This document shows positions 1 to 6,602 of a stretch of DNA of 8,645 bases, piece after piece (position 1 is the first letter of the stretch; the number at the start of each line of letters is the position of its first letter). The stretch spans positions 1-8,645 of the forward strand of contig JAJYFW010000052.1 of the NCBI GenBank assembly GCA_021785335.1, given 5' to 3'. Origin of the DNA: Pseudomonadota bacterium (GTDB lineage: Bacteria; Pseudomonadota; Alphaproteobacteria; Acetobacterales; Acetobacteraceae). The notes under the pieces were generated by a model. It searched no databases. It was not told the origin of the DNA and saw nothing but the letters and a program-made list of their open reading frames with translations. Position numbers and translations under genes: made by a program.

Positions 1-349
1 GACCTCGATGCTGGTGCTGTTCTTCCTCTACCTCGGCCACATCGCGCTGATCCGCGCCTTCGACGATCCGCAACGCGGTTACCGCGCCGCCTCGATCCTC
101 GCGCTGATAGGCGTGGTCGATCTGCCGATCATCCATTTCTCGGTGCAGTGGTGGAACACGCTGCACCAGGGCAACAGCATCAGTCTCACCAGCGCGCCGA
201 AGATGTACATCGGCATGCTGGCGCCGCTGATGGTCTCCGCCCTCGGCTTCACCCTGCTGTTCGCCGCCCTGGTGCTGGCGCGGCTCTCCGCGGCGGTGAT
301 GGAGCGGCGCACCCGCTCGCTGCTGCTGGCAGAGGTGCGCTCGGCGTGA
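1..349 (+). CDS. ccmC: Haem exporter CcmC, C-terminal part (5' end outside window)
   Basis: This is the C-terminal half of CcmC, the inner-membrane protein that presents haem on the periplasmic side and loads it onto CcmE. The gene is already open at base 2 and has no start in the window; the visible ATG at 8 is internal. The first residues (TSMLVLFFLYLG) are the stretch that follows the tryptophan-rich WWD motif in this family, so that motif lies just upstream of the window. At bases 145-186 the protein reads FSVQWWNTLHQGNS, the conserved periplasmic segment whose histidine is the second axial haem ligand (His184 in E. coli). Three hydrophobic membrane segments are visible and the tail is basic (MERRTRSL). 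It ends in TGA, overlapping the ccmD start in a GTGA junction. Identification is very secure from motif and operon position. Confidence 0.96.
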   Translation, partial: TSMLVLFFLYLGHIALIRAFDDPQRGYRAASILALIGVVDLPIIHFSVQWWNTLHQGNSISLTSAPKMYIGMLAPLMVSALGFTLLFAALVLARLSAAVMERRTRSLLLAEVRSA

Positions 350-486
350 ATGCGCTCCCGTTCATCGTTGCCTCGTACGCGGTGGCGGCGCTCGTGGTCG
401 GCTGGCTTTGCGTCGACACTGTGCTGCGCCTGCGCAAGGCGCGCCGGCGCCTCGCCGCCGCGGAGAGCGGGCGCGCCCGCCGATGA
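346..486 (+). CDS. ccmD: Haem exporter accessory protein CcmD
   Basis: A 46-residue protein with a GTG start that overlaps the ccmC stop by four bases (GTGA). The N-terminus (NALPFIVASYAVAALVVGW) is a single membrane helix starting with the short polar-aromatic lead typical of CcmD. It is followed by a strongly basic cytoplasmic tail (VLRLRKARRRL). CcmD is known to hold the CcmC-haem-CcmE complex together and help release of holo-CcmE. An AGAGG about ten bases before the GTG may serve as ribosome binding site. The out-of-frame ATG at 350 is not used: its frame gives arginine- and serine-rich sequence with no membrane helix. Assignment rests on length, topology and position, because CcmD is poorly conserved in sequence. 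Confidence 0.9.
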   Translation: MNALPFIVASYAVAALVVGWLCVDTVLRLRKARRRLAAAESGRARR

Positions 487-503
487 GTTCGATAAGCCGA
501 TGA
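483..503 (+). other. Six-codon mini-ORF bridging ccmD and ccmE
   Basis: ATG at 483-485 overlaps the ccmD TGA (ATGA). The frame reads MSSISR and stops at TGA 501-503, which overlaps the ccmE ATG (again ATGA). It exactly fills the gap between the two genes. A stop-restart role in translational coupling is inference; a chance arrangement is possible. Confidence 0.35.
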
Positions 504-1018
504 AGCGCAAGCACCGCCGCCTGCTGATCCTCGTCGCCTGCCTCGCGGGGCTGGGTGTGGCCACCGGGCTCACGCTGGCCGCGCTGCGCAACACGCTGGT
601 GTTCTTCCTCTCGCCCGCGCAGGTCGCGGCCAAGCCGCCGCCGCCGGGCCAGATGTTCCGCCTCGGCGGCCTGGTCCTCAAGGGCAGCGTGCGCCATCTG
701 GTGAAGAACGGCCATCCGGTGAACGATTTCACCATCACCGACGGCAAGGGCTCGGTGCCCGTCGTCTTCGGCGGCGTGCTGCCGGACCTGTTCCGCGAGG
801 GGCAGGGCATCGTGGCACTGGGCTCGCTTCGTCCGGGCGGAGAGTTCGTCGCCACCGAGGTGCTGGCGAAGCACGACGCCAACTACATGCCCCCGGACGT
901 GGTGGCCGCGCTCAAGAAATCCGGCGAATGGCGCCCGAGCCAGGGCGAGCCGCCGCCGGCCGCTACCTGGGATTTCGGCGTCAAAGCGAAGGCCGGGCCG
1001 GCCACGCGGGGAGGCTAG
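500..1018 (+). CDS. ccmE: Periplasmic haem chaperone CcmE
   Basis: CcmE binds haem covalently and ferries it from CcmCD to the CcmF/H ligase. The 172-residue protein has a basic N-terminus (MKRKHRR), one membrane anchor at about residues 8-29, and a periplasmic OB-fold beta-barrel domain. The haem-attachment motif KHDANYMPP is intact, with the covalent histidine at residue 125 and the following tyrosine at 129. Other family landmarks are FRLGGLV near residue 53, DFTITDG near 76 and VVFGGVLPDLFREGQG near 88. The start at 500 is chosen because it puts the basic cap and anchor at the right place. The frame stays open back to 350, but that extension is an arginine-rich shadow of ccmD. There is no clear Shine-Dalgarno, so initiation may depend on coupling to upstream translation. 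It ends two bases before ccmF. Confidence 0.97.
   Translation: MKRKHRRLLILVACLAGLGVATGLTLAALRNTLVFFLSPAQVAAKPPPPGQMFRLGGLVLKGSVRHLVKNGHPVNDFTITDGKGSVPVVFGGVLPDLFREGQGIVALGSLRPGGEFVATEVLAKHDANYMPPDVVAALKKSGEWRPSQGEPPPAATWDFGVKAKAGPATRGG
1008..1014 (+). promoter_or_regulatory. Ribosome binding site for ccmF
   Basis: GGGGAGG lies six bases before the ATG at 1021, inside the last codons of ccmE. It is the clearest Shine-Dalgarno in the operon and fixes the ccmF start at 1021 rather than the in-frame upstream ATG at 928. Confidence 0.75.
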
Positions 1019-1020
1019 GC

Positions 1021-2988
1021 ATGTTCAATCCCGAACTCGGAAACTTCGCGCTGGCGTTGGCGGTCGTGCTTGCCGCAGCCCAGGGCGTGGTCGGCATCTG
1101 GGGCGCGCAGCGGCGCGACGCCTCGTTGATGGCCGCGGCCCCGGCGCTTGCGATCGGCCAGGCGATCGCGCTCATCATTGCCTTCGCCGTGCTGGTGCAC
1201 GCGAACGTGGTCAACGATTTCTCCGTGAAGGTCGTCGCTGAGAACAGTTCGAGTCTGAAACCGCTTTTCTACCGCATCACCGGCACCTGGGGTAACCACC
1301 CGGGCTCGGTCTTGCTGTGGTGCCTGGTGCTCGGCCTGTGCGGCGGCGCGGTCGCGATCTTCGGCAGCAACCTGCCCTCGGCGGTGCGTGCGCGCGTCGT
1401 CGGCGTGCAGGGGCTGTCCTCGGTCGGCTTCACCCTGTTCGCGCTGCTCTCGTCCAACCCGTTCGCGCGCCTCTGGCCGCCGCCGATGCAGGGCATGGAC
1501 ATGAACCCGCTGCTGCAGGACCCCGGCCTCGCGATCCATCCGCCGATGCTCTACCTCGGCTATGTCGGCTTCTCGGTGCCCTTCGCCTTCGCGGTCGCGG
1601 CGCTGATCGAGGGACGCGTGGACGCCGCCTGGGGCCGCTGGGTGCGGCCGTGGACGCTGGCCGCATGGTGTGCGCTCACGTGCGGGATCACGCTCGGCTC
1701 CTGGTGGGCCTATTACGATCTCGGCTGGGGCGGGTTCTGGTACTGGGATCCGGTGGAGAACGCCTCGCTGCTGCCGTGGCTGACCGGCACCGCGCTGCTG
1801 CACTCCGCGATCGTGGTCGAGAAGCGCGAGGCGCTGAAGACCTGGACCGTGCTGCTCGCCATCGGCACGTTCTCGCTCTCGCTGCTGGGCACGTTCCTGG
1901 TGCGCTCGGGCATCCTGAACTCGGTGCACTCGTTCGCCGCGGCGCCCAACCGCGGCGTGTTCATCCTGGTGCTGCTCGGCATCCTGATCGTGGGATCGCT
2001 GCTGCTGTTCGCGCTGCGCGCGCCGGCGCTGGCGCCGGTCGGCATCTTCGCGCCGCTGTCGCGCGAGGGCGGGCTGATCCTGAACAACATCCTTATTTGT
2101 TCGATCGCCGCCGTGGTGCTCACGGGCACCGCATATCCGCCCTTCGCGGACCTGCTGGCAGGCGTCAAGATCTCGGTGGGGCCGCCATTCTACGCCGCGA
2201 CCGTATTTCCGCTCGCCTTCCCGCTGTTCCTGGCGATGAGCCTCGGCACGGCGCTGTCATGGAAGCGCGCGGCCCTGGCGCCGGTGTTCCGCCAGGTGTG
2301 GTGGGCGGCGCTGATCTCCGTCGTCATCGGCCTGTTCGCCGTGATGCGCATGAAGGCGCTGCCGGCGCTGGGCATGGTGGCGGCGGCGTGGCTGGTGTTC
2401 GGCGCGCTTGCCGACATCGCGTCGCGCATCTCGCTGTTCAGCCTGCCGCCCCGGCGCTCCCTCGCGCGCCTGATGGGCCTGCGCCGCGCGGCAATCGGAG
2501 CCGCGCTCGCGCATGCCGGACTCGGCGTCACGATCGCGGGCATTGCCGGCATGTCGCTCGCCGCCAGCGCCGTGGTCTTCCTCAAGCCTGGGCAGAGCAC
2601 CAACATCGGCGGCTATACCTGGACGCTGAAGAGCATCGGCGATCGCAACGGCAGCAACTTCAAGGCGGCGGTGGCGACCGTGCTCGTCACCCACGACGGC
2701 CACCTCGTCACCACGCTGACGCCGGAGCGGCGCCAGTTCCCGATCCAGGGCATCACGACGGACGAGGCGAAGATCGAGACCAACGGTTTGCGCGATCTCT
2801 ATGCCGTGTTCGGCGAGGAGCGTAACGGCGGCGCGGTCCTGCGCCTGCACGACAACCGCTTCGCGCCCTGGATCTGGTTCGGCGGCGCGTTCATGGCGCT
2901 CGGCGGGCTGCTGTCGTTGTCCGACCGGCGCCTCAGGGTCGGGGCGCCTCGGCCCGCGACGGCGGCCTTGGCCGCGGCGGCGCGATGA
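1021..2988 (+). CDS. ccmF: Cytochrome c haem lyase subunit CcmF
   Basis: CcmF is the large integral membrane subunit of the haem ligase that attaches haem from CcmE to apocytochrome c. The 655-residue length is usual for the family. The tryptophan-rich WWD domain is complete at about residues 228-254 (GSWWAYYDLGWGGFWYWD, then PVENASLLPW). The four haem-ligand histidines known from E. coli CcmF have clear counterparts: His173 (AIHPPMLYLGY), His261 (LLHS), His303 (NSVHSF) and His498 (LAHAGLG). The first three have exactly the E. coli numbering. Many hydrophobic segments run through the protein. The large periplasmic domain near residues 520-610 includes the conserved TPERRQFPIQG. The start at 1021 is supported by the GGGGAGG site; the protein begins MFNPELGNFAL, as is typical. 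Its TGA overlaps the ccmG ATG by four bases, implying coupled translation. Confidence 0.98.
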   Translation: MFNPELGNFALALAVVLAAAQGVVGIWGAQRRDASLMAAAPALAIGQAIALIIAFAVLVHANVVNDFSVKVVAENSSSLKPLFYRITGTWGNHPGSVLLWCLVLGLCGGAVAIFGSNLPSAVRARVVGVQGLSSVGFTLFALLSSNPFARLWPPPMQGMDMNPLLQDPGLAIHPPMLYLGYVGFSVPFAFAVAALIEGRVDAAWGRWVRPWTLAAWCALTCGITLGSWWAYYDLGWGGFWYWDPVENASLLPWLTGTALLHSAIVVEKREALKTWTVLLAIGTFSLSLLGTFLVRSGILNSVHSFAAAPNRGVFILVLLGILIVGSLLLFALRAPALAPVGIFAPLSREGGLILNNILICSIAAVVLTGTAYPPFADLLAGVKISVGPPFYAATVFPLAFPLFLAMSLGTALSWKRAALAPVFRQVWWAALISVVIGLFAVMRMKALPALGMVAAAWLVFGALADIASRISLFSLPPRRSLARLMGLRRAAIGAALAHAGLGVTIAGIAGMSLAASAVVFLKPGQSTNIGGYTWTLKSIGDRNGSNFKAAVATVLVTHDGHLVTTLTPERRQFPIQGITTDEAKIETNGLRDLYAVFGEERNGGAVLRLHDNRFAPWIWFGGAFMALGGLLSLSDRRLRVGAPRPATAALAAAAR

Positions 2989-3659
2989 AGAACCCGCCCA
3001 ACCGCGTGACGCGTCCGGTGCCTGCGCGTGCGGTTCCGGTCCGCCCAGGGCCGGGTCGCCCGGGGCCGGGTGGCTCGGTGCCTGGTGCCACGGCATCAGG
3101 GCGCTCGCCGCTGCGCCGCACCCTGCTCTATGGCATTCCCGTGGTCGCCGCGCTTGCCGCCGGCACGGGCTTCTACTTCATGCTGCGTGGCCTGCGCAGC
3201 GGCACGTTCAATCCGCACGGCGTGCCCTCGCCGCTGATCGGCCACCGCGTTCCGCCGTTCAGCCTTCCCGGGATCGATGCCGGCGGCTTCAGCTCCACCG
3301 AGATCTTCGCCGCGCACCGGCCGCTGGTGGTCAATTTCTTCGCCTCCTGGTGCATCCCCTGCCGAGAGGAGGAGCCGGTGCTGATGGCGCTGCGGTCGCA
3401 GGGCATCCCGATCTGGGGCATCGCCTACAAGGACACCGTTTCCGCGGCCTCGACCTACCTGGCCAAATACGGCAACCCCTATGCCCGCACGGCGAGCGAC
3501 GAGCCGGGCCGGGCCTCGATCGACTGGGGGCTTACCGGCGTGCCGGAGACCTTCATCATCAACAGCCAGGGCATCGTCGTCTGGCACATGGCCGGCCCGC
3601 TGACGCCCCGGCTCGCCACCGAGGTGGTCGAGCCGATGATGCGGAAGCTCGGCCAGTGA
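2985..3659 (+). CDS. ccmG: Thiol:disulfide interchange protein CcmG/DsbE
   Basis: This is a membrane-anchored periplasmic thioredoxin that keeps the haem-binding cysteines of apocytochrome c, or CcmH, reduced. It has 224 residues. A hydrophobic anchor lies at about residues 46-66, followed by the domain opening PLIGHRVPPFSLPGID. The active site is FFASWCIPCREEEPV, with Cys123 and Cys126. The cis-proline loop GVPETF has Pro187, and the acidic GIAYKD lies near residue 145. The ATG overlaps the ccmF stop (ATGA). It is odd in its first 40 residues, an extension rich in Pro, Arg, Gly and Val before the anchor, part of which comes from a 15-base tandem duplication. A later start is possible because in-frame GTG codons occur at residues 8 and 12, but the ATGA overlap favours the first ATG. 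Function is secure; only the start is uncertain. Confidence 0.95.
   Translation: MKNPPNRVTRPVPARAVPVRPGPGRPGPGGSVPGATASGRSPLRRTLLYGIPVVAALAAGTGFYFMLRGLRSGTFNPHGVPSPLIGHRVPPFSLPGIDAGGFSSTEIFAAHRPLVVNFFASWCIPCREEEPVLMALRSQGIPIWGIAYKDTVSAASTYLAKYGNPYARTASDEPGRASIDWGLTGVPETFIINSQGIVVWHMAGPLTPRLATEVVEPMMRKLGQ
3042..3071 (+). repeat. 15-base tandem duplication in ccmG
   Basis: Two adjacent 15-base copies, CGCCCAGGGCCGGGT and CGCCCGGGGCCGGGT, differ at one base. In frame they encode RPGPG twice, within the low-complexity N-terminal cytoplasmic tail of CcmG. The sequence is almost pure G and C and could slip during replication. Confidence 0.8.
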
Positions 3660-3691
3660 TGGCCTCCCGGACCATGGCGGGGTCGCGATGA
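3659..3691 (+). other. Ten-codon mini-ORF bridging ccmG and ccmH
   Basis: ATG at 3659 shares its A with the ccmG TGA (TGATG). The frame reads MASRTMAGSR and stops at TGA 3689-3691, which overlaps the ccmH ATG (ATGA). It exactly spans the gap, as the mini-ORF between ccmD and ccmE does. A coupling role is inference. Confidence 0.35.
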
Positions 3692-4164
3692 GGCGCGCCG
3701 TTCTGCCGCTGCTACTCGCCTGCCTGCTGCTGGCGCCGGTCGCCGCGCACGCGATCGAAGACCCCTCCGAGATGTTGAAGAACCCGAAGCTCGAGGCGCG
3801 GGCGGAGGCGCTGGGCCGCCAGTTGCGCTGCCTCGTCTGCCAGAACGAGAGCATCGAGGCGAGCAGCGCCGGGCTCGCGCGAGACATCCGCGCGCTGGTG
3901 CGCCGGCACATCATGCGCGGCGAGACCAACAAGCAGATCATCGCCTTCCTGGTCGCGCGCTACGGCAACTTCATCCGCCTCGACCCGCCGATCGATCCCG
4001 CGACATGGCTGCTCTGGGGCTCGCCGCTGCTCGCCGTTGCCGCCGGCGCCGGCGTTGTGGGCGTCCGCATCGCCCGCCGCCAGCCGCCGCCGCCGCCCGA
4101 GCCGCTCGACAAGGCCGAGCGGGACCGCCTGGCGAAGCTTCTCGCCGATCACGCCGGGGGCTGA
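3688..4164 (+). CDS. ccmH: Cytochrome c maturation thioreductase CcmH (CcmL type)
   Basis: A 158-residue redox subunit of the haem ligase complex that reduces or binds apocytochrome c cysteines together with CcmG. A cleavable signal peptide is evident, with a basic start (MRR), a leucine-rich core and a likely cut after AHA at residue 22. The family signature LRCLVCQNESIEAS carries Cys48 and Cys51. The three-helix domain continues through DIRALVRRHI and ends with LVARYGNFIRLDPP. A single membrane anchor lies at about residues 106-128 (TWLLWGSPLLAVAAGAG), followed by a proline-rich cytoplasmic tail. In E. coli this domain is fused to the CcmI-like TPR part; here it is a separate gene with ccmI next, the usual alphaproteobacterial arrangement. 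The start is the ATG that overlaps the mini-ORF stop. The gap to ccmI is seven bases. Confidence 0.96.
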   Translation: MRRAVLPLLLACLLLAPVAAHAIEDPSEMLKNPKLEARAEALGRQLRCLVCQNESIEASSAGLARDIRALVRRHIMRGETNKQIIAFLVARYGNFIRLDPPIDPATWLLWGSPLLAVAAGAGVVGVRIARRQPPPPPEPLDKAERDRLAKLLADHAGG

Positions 4165-4171
4165 ACGCCGA

Positions 4172-4885
4172 ATGCTGTTTGCCGCATCGCTGGTCGTGGT
4201 GGCCGCCATCGCCATGGCGCCTTTGCTGATCGTGCTCGGGCGTCGCGCCGTGCTTGGACGGCGCGACAGCGCGATGGCGCTGTATCGCGCGCAGCTGCGC
4301 GAGATCGAGCGCGATGCCAGCGAGGGCCGGCTCGTGGACCGCGAGCGCGCGGCCGCCCGGCTCGAGATCGAGCGCCGCCTGCTCGCCGAGGCGGAATCAA
4401 AGGACGCGCCGACGCGCCAGGGCCGCGCCAGCCTCGCGCTGATCCTGCTGCTCGCGATCCCTGTTGCCGGCGGCCTGCTCTACCTCGTGCGCGGCCAGCC
4501 GCAACTGCCGCCCGAGCCCTACGCGAAGCTTGCCGCCGCGGAGAAGAAGGCGGCGGCGCGGGAGGACGCGCTGATCGCGCAACTGCGCACGCGTCTGGCC
4601 GCCCTCGATCCGGGCAGCCCGCAGGCGCGCACCGGCTATGTGCTGCTCGGCAACGCCGAAGCGACGCGCGGAGACTTCGCGGCCGCCGCCGCAGCCTGGC
4701 GCACGGCGCTCGCGGCGCGCTTCGACCCCAATCTCGCCGTGGAGATCGTGGCGGCGGTGCAGCGGACGGGGCAGAAGCTGCAGCCGGGCGACGTCGCCGC
4801 CCTGCGCCGCGCACTCGCCGAGGCACCGCAGAACGTGCCCTGGCGCGCCGCCGCCGCCGCCGCGCTCAAGGCCGCCGGCGGCTGA
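4172..4885 (+). CDS. ccmI: Cytochrome c biogenesis protein CcmI (TPR)
   Basis: CcmI is the apocytochrome c chaperone of the ligase complex. The 237-residue protein has a first membrane helix at about residues 3-22. The family's cytoplasmic loop follows, with YRAQLREIERDASEGRL near residues 38-54 and a helical RERAAARLEIERRLL. A second membrane helix lies at about 87-107. The periplasmic part has one recognisable TPR at residues 153-182 (TGYVLLGNAEATRGDFAAA) and an alanine-rich end. It is shorter than many CcmI proteins, which carry more TPR units. The frame is open back to 4037, but that part is a shadow of ccmH, so the ATG at 4172 is used. The stop codon lies in the loop of a short GC hairpin (4878-4890). 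Identification rests on topology, the YR..L.EIE motif and operon position. Confidence 0.9.
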   Translation: MLFAASLVVVAAIAMAPLLIVLGRRAVLGRRDSAMALYRAQLREIERDASEGRLVDRERAAARLEIERRLLAEAESKDAPTRQGRASLALILLLAIPVAGGLLYLVRGQPQLPPEPYAKLAAAEKKAAAREDALIAQLRTRLAALDPGSPQARTGYVLLGNAEATRGDFAAAAAAWRTALAARFDPNLAVEIVAAVQRTGQKLQPGDVAALRRALAEAPQNVPWRAAAAAALKAAGG

Positions 4886-4890
4886 GCCGC
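4878..4890 (+). other. GC hairpin around the ccmI stop codon
   Basis: GCGGC-TGA-GCCGC is a perfect 5-base-pair stem whose three-base loop is the ccmI stop codon. No run of T follows, so it is not a standard intrinsic terminator. It could mark the operon end or be incidental to the GC-rich sequence. Confidence 0.3.
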
Positions 4891-4960
4891 GACGCTGCCG
4901 TCCGGTGGAGACAGGTCCCGTCGTGGTTGACTCGCCCGCCCATCGTGTCATGTCGCTGCC

Positions 4961-5137
4961 ATGACGACGCAAGACAAGCCCGCAGGGGCCGGCAAGGCCC
5001 CCGGCATCGACGAGCAGGAACCCGCGCCCGCGAAGCCTGCCGCGCCCGCGCTGCCGAAGGAGATTGGCGGCGCGCCAGGCCCGGAGCCGACGCGCTACGG
5101 CGACTGGCAGCACAAGGGCCGCGTGACGGACTTTTAG
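4961..5137 (+). CDS. DUF1674 / SDHAF4-family protein
   Basis: A 58-residue protein with an ATG start. The first 30 residues are a disordered Ala/Pro/Lys tail. The end, [17 protein letters not shown] followed by QHKGRVTDF, is the diagnostic C-terminal block of DUF1674, the family of the mitochondrial assembly factor SDHAF4. In eukaryotes SDHAF4 binds the flavinylated SdhA subunit and promotes its joining with SdhB; a similar role in bacteria is inferred from homology. No succinate dehydrogenase genes are in the window, so context does not help. It begins 75 bases after ccmI with no good Shine-Dalgarno. Its TAG overlaps the folD TAA on the opposite strand by four bases. The signature at the extreme C-terminus makes the call strong despite the short length. 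Confidence 0.9.
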   Translation: MTTQDKPAGAGKAPGIDEQEPAPAKPAAPALPKEIGGAPGPEPTRYGDWQHKGRVTDF

Positions 5138-5982
5138 CCCCCCGTCCGGGACTCGCGCGCGATCGCGGCTTCCAGCGTGTTCTCGAGCAGGCAGGCGATG
5201 GTCATCGGCCCCACGCCGCCCGGCACCGGCGTGATGGCGCCGGCGACCTCCGCCGCCTCGGCGTAGGCGACGTCGCCCACCAGCCGCCCGTCCGCGAGGC
5301 GGTTGATGCCGACATCGATCACCGTGGCACCCGGCGCGATCCAGTCCCCGCGCACCATCTCCGCCCGCCCGATCGCGGCAATCAGCACCTCGGCGCGGCG
5401 GCACAGCGCCATCAGGTCGCGGGTGCGCGAATGCGCCAGCGTCACCGTCGCGTCCGCCCCCGTCAGCAGCGCCGCCGCCGGCCGCCCGACCAGCACGGAG
5501 CGCCCCAGCACCACCGCCCGCGCGCCGGAAAGCGGCGTGTCCGCGAGCAGCCGCATCACCCCTTTCGGCGTGCACGGCACCAGCCCCTTGCGCCCGCTCG
5601 CCAGCAGTCCCGCGTTGGTCGGCGTCAGCCCATCGACATCCTTCGCGGGGTCGATCGCGTCCAGGACCGCCTCGGTGCGCAGGCCCTTCGGCAGCGGCAA
5701 CTGCACCAGGATGCCGTCCACCAGATCGTCGTCGTTGAGGGCGCGGATCTCGGCCAGCAGCGCCGCCTCGCCCGTGGTCGCCGGCAGGCGGATGGTGCGC
5801 GCGGAAATCCCCGCCTCGTGCGCCGCGCGGTCCTTGCTGCGCACATAGACGGCGCTCGCGGGGTCGTCGCCCACCAGCACCACCGCGAGCCCCGGCGGCC
5901 GCGGCCGCTTCGAGACACCGGCCGCCACCTCCGCGCGCACCCGTGCCGCCAGCGCCTTGCCGTCGAGCACTCGTGCCCCCAT
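5134..5982 (-). CDS. folD: Bifunctional methylenetetrahydrofolate dehydrogenase/cyclohydrolase FolD
   Basis: FolD is a cytoplasmic enzyme that interconverts 5,10-methylene-THF, 5,10-methenyl-THF and 10-formyl-THF using NADP, supplying one-carbon units for purines and formyl-Met-tRNA. The 282-residue length is normal. Catalytic-domain landmarks are [17 protein letters not shown], with Tyr46 and the catalytic Lys50, then [11 protein letters not shown] with Gln94, and [13 protein letters not shown] with Asp117. All are offset by four from the E. coli residues. The Rossmann part has [14 protein letters not shown] near residue 157, HSRT near 184 and VIDVGINR near 221. The C-terminal signature [20 protein letters not shown] is intact. 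The start at 5982 (MGARVLDGK) gives the canonical N-terminus. It lies eight bases downstream of the yggT stop, so the two are probably cotranscribed. It converges with the DUF1674 gene. Confidence 0.98.
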   Translation of the reverse strand: MGARVLDGKALAARVRAEVAAGVSKRPRPPGLAVVLVGDDPASAVYVRSKDRAAHEAGISARTIRLPATTGEAALLAEIRALNDDDLVDGILVQLPLPKGLRTEAVLDAIDPAKDVDGLTPTNAGLLASGRKGLVPCTPKGVMRLLADTPLSGARAVVLGRSVLVGRPAAALLTGADATVTLAHSRTRDLMALCRRAEVLIAAIGRAEMVRGDWIAPGATVIDVGINRLADGRLVGDVAYAEAAEVAGAITPVPGGVGPMTIACLLENTLEAAIARESRTGG

Positions 5983-5990
5983 CGCCGGGC

Positions 5991-6308
5991 TCAGAACAGC
6001 AGCCCCTGCATGTTGCCGAACATCAGCGCGCCGTAGATGCGCCCGAGCAGCATCTGCACGACGTAGATCAGCACCAGCAGGATGATGGGAGAGATGTCGA
6101 TGCCGCCGAGATCGGGCAGCGCGTTGCGGATTGGCCGCAGCGCCGGCTCGGTGATGCGGTAGAAGAAGTCGCCAATGGTCCAGACGATGCGGTTGCGCGT
6201 GTCCAGCACGCCGAAGGCGACCAGGATGCTGAGCACGGCGGCGATGATGACGGCCCAGCGATAGAGCGACAGCAGCTCGTTCGCGACCCAGAAGATGATG
6301 GTGATCAC
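5991..6308 (-). CDS. YggT family integral membrane protein
   Basis: A 105-residue membrane protein of the YggT family. It has a hydrophobic segment at about residues 18-34, a central amphipathic stretch carrying the family signature ([19 protein letters not shown], then IDISPI), and a second membrane helix at about 73-90 ([14 protein letters not shown]). Family members have been linked to osmotic stress tolerance, cell shape or protein assembly at the membrane in different bacteria, so no precise function can be given. The start is GTG at 6308, and no strong Shine-Dalgarno is visible. It is first in the minus-strand pair with folD. Its upstream region runs toward the divergent tRNA-Ala gene, and its promoter should lie between 6309 and 6461. 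Confidence 0.92.
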   Translation of the reverse strand: MITIIFWVANELLSLYRWAVIIAAVLSILVAFGVLDTRNRIVWTIGDFFYRITEPALRPIRNALPDLGGIDISPIILLVLIYVVQMLLGRIYGALMFGNMQGLLF

Positions 6309-6387
6309 GCGGAAATCCCAGGGAATCGGCGCCGCAGGCTAGCCGCCGGGGTGTCCCGCCGCAATGCCGGGCCGGCAATACGGGCGC

Positions 6388-6416
6388 TTGACCTCTCGCC
6401 CCCCCTCTGTCATCAC
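6388..6416 (+). promoter_or_regulatory. Possible promoter for tRNA-Ala
   Basis: TTGACC at 6388-6393 is a good -35 box. Seventeen bases later, CATCAC at 6411-6416 is at best a weak -10. This would start a transcript about 40 bases before the mature tRNA. The remaining intergenic bases, 6309-6461, show only a small TGCCG/CGGCA hairpin at 6365-6377. Confidence 0.3.
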
Positions 6417-6461
6417 CCGCGCCGCTCCACGGCATGGCGTCCGTCGGAGCAGCCGGCGGCG

Positions 6462-6537
6462 GGGGCTGTAGCTCAGCTGGGAGAGCGCCTCGTTCGCAAT
6501 GAGGAGGTCAGGGGTTCGATCCCCCTCAGCTCCACCA
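6462..6537 (+). tRNA. tRNA-Ala (anticodon CGC)
   Basis: A complete cloverleaf of 76 bases. The acceptor stem GGGGCTG pairs with CAGCTCC, including the G3:U70 wobble that is the main alanine identity element. The D arm is GCTC/GAGC with an 8-base loop. The anticodon stem CCTCG/TGAGG carries loop TTCGCAA, so the anticodon is CGC at 6495-6497, reading GCG codons. The variable loop has five bases, and the T arm is AGGGG-TTCGATC-CCCCT. Discriminator A is at 6534 and the CCA end is encoded at 6535-6537. GCG is expected to be a frequent codon in a genome this rich in GC. The 3' half of such a tRNA gene is a common target for tyrosine integrases, relevant to what lies downstream. Confidence 0.98.
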
Positions 6538-6602
6538 CCGCCGCGGCCTCCTGTTAAGTGATTGAATACGTTGGGTATCTGGATGTCCCAACGCGACACT
6601 AC

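Noticed and set aside
350..499. In-frame upstream extension of ccmE to the ATG at 350
   Set aside because: It overlaps ccmD in another frame, reads as Arg/Ser-rich sequence and would displace the CcmE membrane anchor from the N-terminus.
928..1020. In-frame upstream ATG for ccmF at 928
   Set aside because: It lies inside ccmE. The GGGGAGG site and the conserved MFNPELGNFAL N-terminus support 1021.
1015..1929. Long open frame on the minus strand opposite ccmF
   Set aside because: Translation is Arg/His/Gln-rich with no fold-like pattern; it is a codon-bias shadow of the clear ccmF gene.
4037..4171. In-frame upstream start for ccmI
   Set aside because: The extension lies within ccmH and is Arg/Ser/Pro-rich; the membrane helix begins right after the ATG at 4172.
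4927..4961. TTGACT promoter giving a leaderless DUF1674 transcript
   Set aside because: The -35 box is good, but the matching -10 (ATGTCG) is too weak to report as a feature.
6365..6377. TGCCG/CGGCA hairpin as terminator
   Set aside because: It lies upstream of both divergent genes (yggT and the tRNA), so there is no transcript for it to end, and no T run is present.
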